A stretch of DNA of 64,000 nucleotides. Origin: Ephydatia muelleri. Taxonomy: Eukaryota; Porifera; Demospongiae; Spongillida; Spongillidae. The notes beneath the pieces were generated by a model, which was not told the DNA's origin, made no database searches, and worked only from the letters and a program-made list of their open reading frames with translations. A program made the position numbers and the translations under genes. The stretch is from the NCBI GenBank assembly GCA_013339895.1, contig JABACO010000016.1, forward strand, positions 6,030,814-6,094,813, read 5' to 3'. Shown here piece by piece: positions 56,401-64,000 of the stretch (the stretch's first letter is position 1; every line of letters begins with the position of its first letter).

Positions 56401-59400
56401 TAGCCATGGCTGCACGCTGAGTGTACTTAGTGATGTGTTGGTAGCTTGTGCTGTGTGTGCATAGCGTGATGTGTTGGTAGCCATGCACATATGCAGTTTC
56501 GAAGACCTTAAAAGGCACTGCTTCCCTCCCATACATCATATCTATAAGATAGCAACAGTTCTATTTGCGCTTTTGCACAGACCTGCTGGTAACAAATCAC
56601 TCGTTTTACAGCCGTCTACGCAATAACCAGTGGCATACCATGGAGTAAATGCTATACAGGGCCGGAGGCATCTGTCGCATTTACACACCGCAGATGTCTT
56701 CTGCGTTTAATCAGTTATATGGTATATACCCTAATTATTTCTTTAATGAGCAACATTAAAACTTCTTAGAGATTAAAAAATTTATAAACCCTACGTGACG
56801 TCACCCTGCTCCCACCATAGTTACCTAGCTCTTCTTGCACTTCAATGATGGAAGGCGGCTTCCCCTTACCACTCTGTGACAAGCCCGACATGTACACTGT
56901 CTTGACCACAGTACTCACACTGAGATGGGATGTGTTGCGTGATGTATGCATAATGGTGTACATGTGTAAATTGTTGGTGATGTAATTGAGTAAGAGGGGT
57001 GGTACACAAAGTTGTATTATACATATTCATGTACAAGGGACACGCCAGCCATGCCTCCACAATACATTGTACACTGAATTGAGAACACTTCATGTACATG
57101 TCACTTATTTGCATAAATGCAGGTGCACACCATGCACACACACATGCACACACACATGCACACACATGCACACACATATGCGCACACATGCACACACATG
57201 CACACACAAATGCACACACATGCACACACATAATGCACACACATGCACACACATGCACACACACATGCACACACATATGCACACACATGCACACACACAT
57301 GCACACACACACACATGCACACACATGCACACATACATGCACACACACATGCACACACACATGCACACACACATGCACACACATGCACACACACATGCAC
57401 ACACATGCACACACATGCACACACATGCACACACATGCACACACATATGCACACACATGCACACACACATGCACACACACCATGCACACACATGCACACA
57501 CACATGCACACACACATGCACACACACATGCACACACACATGCACACACACACATGCACACACATGCACACACACATGCACACACACATGCACATACACA
57601 TGCACACACATACACATGCACACACACATGCACACACACATGCACACACACATGCACATACACATGCACACACATGCACACACACATGCGCACACACATG
57701 TGCATGCAACCCATTATGATGCTCTCAAGAGGATCACTTGCATGTGCCATTTGTCTTCACAGTATCAGGACATTATGAACTTCATAGAGTCATTGGACCG
57801 GCTTGCCATAAGCCAGAGGTTCAGAAAGTACAGGCCCCTCAAGTCACTTGAAGAAGACAAGAGGGCATGGTGGAGATACGCCTTCCATGCAGAGATGGAG
57901 GACATAAAGAGAAGGACACAGGCATGGTCCTGGACACACATAAAGGCTCACAGGTAGACGAGAAGGGGAGGAATCTGGGCGTATGCTAAGTAGTCAGCAA
58001 CATGACAGTGGGGGAGGAGAATTGTGTGCAACTCAATAGGCACTGCAGGGCTTCATTGAGGGGGGGGGGGGGGCGGCATTTGCCCCCCCCACCCCCCCCC
58101 CCCCCCCTTGCCATTATATTGCCCCCCTTGGTATTTATGGAGTGATTGCATCATAACCCTGCGATGTACAAACGTGCTTCGCAGTGCATACCTAGTTGGG
58201 CGTATTCCAACCATCGCGTTTGGCGCCAAACGCGAAGGTCGGGCTACGCCCAACTAGTACATACCCACATTTAAAATAGATAATTGTCATGTTAGATACA
58301 CCCCGTAATTATAATCATAAATATACTAATGTGGTACTTGTTTAGTGAATTCATTTAATCTATGGACAGGTATACAAAAGAATGCTACCAATATGTTTAT
58401 GAGAGACACAATGGTGTTACCCAAGAATTAAAACAACAGCATTAGAATCATCTGCATGTTGTTACACATATACAGTACATGTACATTTACAAGAGATAAG
58501 TGACATATACTGAAACACCTGTCACCAGTCTGTAGGCTAAAAGTAATCTGATTTGCCCTATGATTGCCCCCTCAAAGTATAAACTCTACTTTTGCCCCCC
58601 CTTGAGGTTTTTCTAGATGAAGCCCTGCACTGTGGTTTATTCCTCAATAGGCTACAATATATTTGCATTGACATCTCAATAGGGGCACTTGTAGAGAGTA
58701 CACAAAGGCATATCAGGAGAAGCTGCTGGCCAAGTCAGTGTCACTGGAGCTAACAAAACGGATACAGGTTTGTTGCTCTTGGGAGTGTAGCATGCACTAC
58801 TATACTGTTTCGTATTGTGTATAGGGCTTGGAAGATCAGCTGGACGTCTTGAACATAACAATCTGTCGCCAGTTGGCAGAGAATGAGGTACTATACCATT
58901 AGTACATGGTAACAGTACTGTATTACTGTACATTACTATGGTAGCAGCACTGTACATTACTATGGTAACAGCACTGTATTACTGTACATTACTATGGTAA
59001 CAGCACTGTATTACTGTACATTACTATAGTAACAGCACTGTACATCATTATGATTGAGTGTGCTGTATATTCGAAATGGGATAATCAGAAAGCATACATT
59101 CATAATCGTGTTTTTAAAACACTTTCGCTGGCAACAGCGCAATATTGAGCTGCAGCTGCTATATAGCTATAATGACACTTTTTTAAATATTACCATTAAC
59201 GTTTTTGGAGTCCACAACACATTGTTCTGAGGAAAAGTTATTGCTTGTCAAATTCCCTGAAGCTGTTTACAAGGAACATTTCCCCGAAATGCTTCTTCCT
59301 CCAATACCGCAACAATTGCCAATGCCCTCGACACTGAAGTTCCTCATGATCATGGCATCTGCTAACTAAAGCAGTGATCATGATGAACTTAATTTTTCAG

Positions 59401-62400
59401 TGTCGAGGGCGTTGGCATTTTTGCGGTATTGTGAGGAATAAACGTCCTTTTAACAGCTTCGGGGAGCAAACTAACTTTTTGGTATTGTGAGGAATAAGCG
59501 TTTCGGGGGAGACGTTCCAATCTGAACAATGTGTTGTTGACTCCAAAAACGTTAATGGTTAGATAAAAAGGTGGCATTATAGCAGCTGCATGTGGCGCAA
59601 TATTGCACTGTTGCCCGTGAAAAAGTTAAGTGCTATTTATCTATTTATTGCCTAAACTACTTGGCCACACCGAAGATATAAACTGAAGCATTTCAAAGCA
59701 ATGAAAGTTACATATACGAACTGGGAGTGCTTTTTGCCTCAAGGTGAAACTAATTTTGCAGCTCACATGATTACTGTACATTGCTAGGTACAGTCTATAT
59801 ACATTATCTCTGGTGCAGTACAGTGTACACTAATTTTGTTTAATGCTGTTTATGTTGTGTTCAGTACTGGCCTAGAAAGATGTGATGTGGTATCCAGAAG
59901 TCATTGTCTCTGTGGTGAACTAGTGAGGTAGAAAAGGAAAAGGATCACCTAACTATCATTTCATTATCACTGCTGCATATTTATACATGTACATGTATCT
60001 CACATCACCTAATACCTTTTCACTTTCACTCTCCTCTTTGCACAGGCTCAGAGGAGACTCCAGGAGAAGAAGAAGGTGGAGTCTGAAAAAGTAGGGTGGT
60101 TGGCGTGGGTCTGGGGTACGACAGCTGCTCCTGCGGCAACAGATACCGCCAAAGGCTCCCCTAAGGAGTCTGCCATAATCTCAGGTACATCTGCACACAC
60201 ATACATGTATATGTGTAGCATTGGCTTGGTTGACTGTGGAGGGAGTAGGTTTCGTTGACTCGGTCAGTACAATAGACTATACTACAGCTTCTTTGAAGTA
60301 TTCTAACTTCATTAGTACTGTTTCAGGTGGGCTTAGGGGGAACATTTATGAGGCTTTAAAGTTTGGGTTGTGACGAGAGGTGGTGAGGACATGGAAATCA
60401 TTGGTCAAAATAATAACGTTTAAACCAGTGGCCCCCCCCCCCTCCCCACCCACCCCCCTTCCCCGACATCAGTCTGCACATTAAAGAGTTAATAGATATT
60501 AATGCATGTTACACTGAGTGCGCGCAATGAAATAATCCTGGGGCTGTGATGATCGTAATGTACATGTATTTTGAATGCTGAGACTGGTAACCAGAGCTGC
60601 ATGCATGTGAGGTGGAACTGATAAGTGTTGTCTGATTCCAGGTATTGAAGCATGCATAAAATAACTGTGTCCCTGTAACTATCAAGAAAGTGTTCATTAT
60701 AGATGTTCTTTGTCGTAGATGAGGACATTGCCAGAGAAAAGGAGAAGCTATATCAGGCAATCGGATATTCCAAAGACAGCAAGCTTCCTGACTACCCAAA
60801 AGAGGTGGGTCCTAAATCTTGCCTGCACGTTTTAATCGCTTGTGATGAAATTGTCTTCTCTGTACAGTATGTTGCACATAATCTGGTATTTGAGTTGAAG
60901 AGGATGTCTGTTCAGATACGGAATGAGAATGGGAAGTATGTCATTCTTTTCTTTGTATTGTTGTTGCTGCTACAGTAGGTATACTTTAATGGGATCATCA
61001 TACATTATCACTGGTGATCAGGCCTGCCATTCTTTAAACCGACTGCAATCTCACAGGAGCACCACATTGTTGTGTTAAATGTGCTGCTGTACATGTAAAT
61101 GCCAAACAGACTAGTGATAAAAAGAAATATTCTATTAGAAATGAATTTGATTCTGTGATATAAAAACGCATGGACCAAGACCCTAAACTTACAGTGTACA
61201 GTAGGGGACATGAAAGGTTCATACATTCCATTTGATCAACATGATAGTAGTACTAAGATGGTGTTAGAGCTTCTTAGTAAGGAGTGTAAACCATTGTTAA
61301 ATGCAACGGAATCTAGTGTTGATATACTCATGGCCTGTTTATTGTGTTCTCACAATTCAAGTTGATTTTTTGCGACTAACTCAGTGGGATGGTTATCTTT
61401 ATCTGTATTTGGGCAGTATGCATACATGTACATATGCATGGGGTTGATGTTTCAGATGTGTACGTTTCATCCAGACATTCTCCTCACCACCCAGTATTGG
61501 ACAATTTGTTGTCATGGGGATTGCAGCTGATTTGAAACATCGTCCTGCTTCCAAAAATCTGAGGTGAGGCTAGGATGAATATTTCTTATTGTGCTGTGCT
61601 GTCATTGTACATACAGACTTGTCCATGTATCAGGGTTCGCACACTACGTATTGTATTGTCATGCTCATTGCTACAGTACCTACATGTATATATATCATGG
61701 TCTGATGTATGTACATGTATCTCCAGTTGATAGTAAATGGTGGGATGAAATTTTCAATGAATTACAATGGTCATAGTACAAATATGTTTCAGCATTGACA
61801 TTGATTATTTGGCTGGGAAGAGTACAGTAGTTTTGGTACTTGTAAGCATTAGTGGGCTGTGTCTTAATTGTATGTGACTGAGGTAGTGAAACAGAACTAG
61901 AATGAACATACCTGTACATGTACATGAAGTGTCCACAATTCAGTGAACAATGTATTGTGGAGGCATGGCTGGCGTGTCCCTTGTACATGAATATGTATAA
62001 TACAACTTTGTGTACCACCCCTCTTACTCAATAACATCACCAATAATTTACACATGTACACCATTATGCATGCATCACGCAACACATCCCATCTCAGTGT
62101 GAGTACTGTGGTCAAGACAGTGTACATGTCGGGCTTGTCACAGAGTGGTAAGGGGAAGCCACCTTCCATCATTGAAGTGCAAGAAGAGCTAGGTAACTAT
62201 GGTGGGAGCAGGGTGAAGTCACGTAGGGTCTGTAAAATTATTTTTTAATTGTTTTAATGTTGCTCATTAAAGGAATGATTAGGGTATATACCATATAACT
62301 GATTCTACGCTGAAGACATCTGCGGTGTGTAAATGCGACAGATGCCTCCAGCCCTGTATAGCATGTACTCCATGGTATGCCAGTAGTTATTGCGTAGACG

Positions 62401-64000
62401 GCTGTAAAACGAGTGATTTGTTACCAGCAGGTCTGTGCAAAAGTTAAATAGAACTGTTGCTATCTTATAGTCTTGATGTATGGGAGGGAAGCAGTGCCTG
62501 TTAAGGTCTTCGAAACTGCAGCGTGTACGACTGTGTGCATGGCTACCAACACATCACACTAAGCACACTCAGCGTGCAGCCATGGCTACCAACACATCAC
62601 ACTAAGCACACTCGGCACAAGCTACCAACACATCACACTAAGCACACTCAGCGTGCAGCCATGGCTACCAACACATCACACTAAGCACACTCAACACAAG
62701 CTACCAACACATCACACTAAGCACACTCAGCGTGCAGCCATGGCTACCAACACATCACACTAAGCACACTCAGTGTGCAGCCATGGCTACCAACACATCA
62801 CACTAAGCACACTCAGCACAAGCTACCAACACATCACTAAGTACACTGTACACTCAGCGTGCAGCCATGGCTACCAACACATCACTAAGTTCACTCAGTA
62901 TAGTTCCCTCTCCCCACACGCACTAAGTCCACTCAGCCTACAACCACGGCTACTACATGTATAGCTCTATCAGAGGTGATACTCTATTGTCTCTGGCTCA
63001 ATCCACCAAAAGCATTCACGATGATCATGACCTTGTGCAAAACGAAACCTCATGAGATCACAAAACACAAAAGGTTAAATTCTCTGTGAGATTTTGTGTC
63101 GATGTTCCACGCCATATATAATAAGATCGTACATGTATATACCATAAAAATTATAATTCAGCATATAATCGGTTAAAAAGCTACAATGCAGTGGTTTCGA
63201 AAATGAACGTTTGAATAAGCATGGCCATCAAATTTGTGTGCTTTGCCAACAACTCCATGTGTATATTTTTTATACTTGTGTACACTATACACTATATGTT
63301 CTTGTTTACAACTTATGCTGTACTTTGGCATGTACATACAGTGTATCACGTTCCACATTTTGTTCTCCCAGGGTCTCTGATGCATGTGGATTTTGAAATG
63401 AACCCCCTCAATAGCCAAGTGAACTATCGTGTTGCTGCATCCCTTTCACCTATCTTGGCCTTCTATGACGCTGTAAGTATATTGTGACAGTCATGTTGGG
63501 ATCTGATGAGGATCGATCTTGTGGTGTTTTCACATCTAGGCAACAGTCGATGCCATGATTGGAATGTTCTTGCTTCCCAGAGATGTTCAGCTGCAGAGGT
63601 GAGGGAAGAGCAATGCCTCCATTTGGAGATCCAATATCGTGGGAGTTGTTCATTGGATGCATCAGTCATACATGTGCAAATGCATTGATGTGCTTGGCTT
63701 GTTTATTGTGCTGTGAGTGCACAATTTAGTACAATTTACATTTTAAAAGTGTTGTTGCATAGACATAGGGAGATTCAATAACAGCACATCCTCAATGTGG
63801 TGCAGTGAAATGTTTGGTCAGGTACCATTAACATATATGCGTTTGTGTGCATATCGTATATTTATGTGCATTATACGTGTAATGTGCACTGTTGCACTTG
63901 CGGTGTGTTGATTACATCAATTTTTGCATGTACTGGACATTTATGTTGCACATTGTGTGCACATCTCACAGTATTTCAGCTGCAGCAGCTTCTGCTCTGG
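52699..64000 (+). CDS. VPS13: VPS13A/C-type bridge-like lipid transfer protein, 5' part (N-terminal about 590 residues)
   Basis: VPS13 proteins form long hydrophobic grooves that move lipids between membranes at contact sites. The N-terminal chorein domain is plain: MVFESVLVQVLNRFLGAYVE, KLDLPFRIFAGYLG, VPWSNLYTDPV, PISASARVRLS, WWRYAFHAEMEDIKRR, WSWTHIKAHR, GWLAWVWG, KEKLYQAIGYS and FEMNPLNSQV match human VPS13A/C in order. Exons: 52699-52798, 52873-52916, 52982-53024, 53088-53183, 53803-53897, 53955-54022, 54115-54153, 54210-54269, 55155-55220, about 55417-55529, 55628-55682, 55817-55890, 56103-56156, 57763-57953, 58683-58767, 58825-58887, 60046-60184, 60719-60804, 60868-60935, 61456-61563, 62098-62192, 63372-63472, 63540-63598, and 63972 onward. 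The phases I checked (first three exons, 57953/58683 and 60935 onward) agree. The ENLDSSQLK text is slightly closer to VPS13C, but an A/C ancestor is equally likely. The gene continues beyond the window. Confidence 0.93.
53265..53485. repeat. GT-rich simple repeat in VPS13 intron 4
   Basis: TGTATGTGTGCATG units passing into pure (GT)n at about 53440-53470. Confidence 0.9.
56170..57103. repeat. left arm of a roughly 1-kb inverted duplication within VPS13
   Basis: This is an inverted, diverged copy of about 61910-63080. Shared blocks include TGTGATCTCATGAGGTTTCG, GAGTATCACCTCTGATAGAG, the 43-bp ACACATCAC/AAGCACACTCAGC repeats, CCAGTGGCATACCATGGAGT and TTGCACTTCAATGATGGAAG. On its minus strand it holds an antisense copy of the VPS13 exon at 62098-62192. 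It lies in the intron between exons 56103-56156 and 57763-57953. Confidence 0.85.
57115..57707. repeat. CACACATG minisatellite in VPS13 intron
   Basis: About 590 bp of CACACATGCA / CACACACATGCA units with occasional TATG. All long ORFs across it, in four or more frames, are low-complexity artefacts. Confidence 0.97.
58046..58627. mobile_element. hAT-like MITE with CAGGGCTTCAT termini
   Basis: Terminal inverted repeats CAGGGCTTCAT (58046) and ATGAAGCCCTG (ending 58627) are flanked by CACTG on both sides (58041-58045 and 58628-58632). Inside are G and C runs (58059-58110) and a perfect 65-bp palindrome, CTAGTTGGGCGTA...TACGCCCAACTAG (58192-58256). No ORF. The 5-bp duplication matches that of the 50619-51592 element. 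Confidence 0.8.
58895..59048. repeat. tandem GTAACAGCACTGTA repeats
   Basis: About five units of TACATTACTATGGTAACAGC plus ACTGTATTACTG, variable in length, right after the exon ending 58887. Confidence 0.9.
59113..59628. mobile_element. foldback element in VPS13 intron
   Basis: The arms of about 200-240 bp are inverted: CACTTTCGCTGGCAACAG...GCGCAATATTG (left) against GCGCAATATTGCACTGTTGC (right), the AACGTTTTTGGAGTCCACAA block with its complement near 59528, and CCTCGACACTGAAGTTC/TTTTTCAGTGTCGAGGG near the centre. No ORF. Confidence 0.75.
61910..63085. repeat. right arm of the inverted duplication, containing a VPS13 exon
   Basis: Partner of 56170-57103. In this arm the VPS13 exon (SGLSQSGKGKPPSIIEVQEE, 62098-62192) is in sense, in phase with its neighbours, so this arm holds the functional copy. 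Confidence 0.85.
62560..62900. repeat. about 43-bp minisatellite in the right arm
   Basis: Units of CATGGCTACCAACACATCAC plus ACTAAGCACACTCAGCGTGCAGC, some shortened to a CACAAGCTACC form; about eight copies. The left arm (56360-56490) has only about three copies in inverse orientation, so copy number changed after duplication. Confidence 0.9.

Noticed and set aside
56766..56963. Minus-strand ORF in VPS13 intron as a separate gene
   Set aside because: It is the antisense, duplicated copy of the VPS13 exon at 62098-62192 with flanking intron sequence.

Overview
This window is metazoan nuclear DNA. It carries spliced genes with GT-AG introns, a polyubiquitin gene, a focadhesin (FOCAD) homologue, a VPS13 homologue, very long (CA)n/(GT)n tracts, many minisatellites and a dense, decayed transposon load (LTR, LINE, hAT, foldback elements). 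The compact exons and a family of 15-residue charged repeats (YKADPEKKKASVRDS type), which from memory resembles repeat proteins predicted in demosponge genomes, suggest a sponge or another early-branching marine invertebrate. That placement is an inference of low to moderate confidence.

Layout. 0.8-3.5 kb: a two-unit polyubiquitin gene (-) and a divergent two-unit ubiquitin-like ORF (-). 5.2-7.0 kb: a predicted six-exon PTB/PID-domain adaptor gene (-), head to head with the FOCAD gene, which starts at 7.64 kb. 7.64-28.85 kb: FOCAD (+), about 38 small exons. Its introns hold two large foldback elements (11.5-12.4 and 26.4-27.3 kb), a decayed Ty3/gypsy-type LTR retrotransposon (13.5-18.7 kb, -) whose pol region is split by a 1.4-kb 22-bp minisatellite, and many simple repeats. 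29.1-34.6 kb: three copies (two +, one -) of a repeat-protein gene, together with a duplicated FOCAD 3' end. 35-46 kb: two nearly identical NNMT/PNMT-family methyltransferase genes (-) and a third fragment, interleaved with a hAT transposon, an integrase fragment, a LINE and an unidentified coding remnant. 46-52 kb: no host gene recognised; mostly palindromic and terminal-inverted-repeat elements, including a composite of two related long palindromes at 47.35-48.95 kb and a deleted hAT element with 5-bp target duplications. 52.7 kb to the end: the 5' part of a VPS13A/C-type gene (+), 23 exons plus the start of one more, running off the window. Its introns contain a (CA)n/ATGCA minisatellite, a hAT-like MITE, a foldback element and a 1-kb inverted duplication that copied one of its own exons in antisense.

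The host genes do not form a pathway: ubiquitin (protein tagging), a PTB adaptor (probably receptor or endocytic adaptor), FOCAD (large helical-repeat protein), methyltransferases (small-molecule methylation) and VPS13 (bridge-like lipid transfer). The most unusual material is the divergent polyubiquitin lacking Gly-Gly and Lys48/Lys63, the 15-residue repeat gene family, the long palindromes without ORFs, and the exon-carrying inverted duplication inside VPS13. All exon borders were read by eye from splice motifs, phase and remembered family sequences; none was tested against transcripts.
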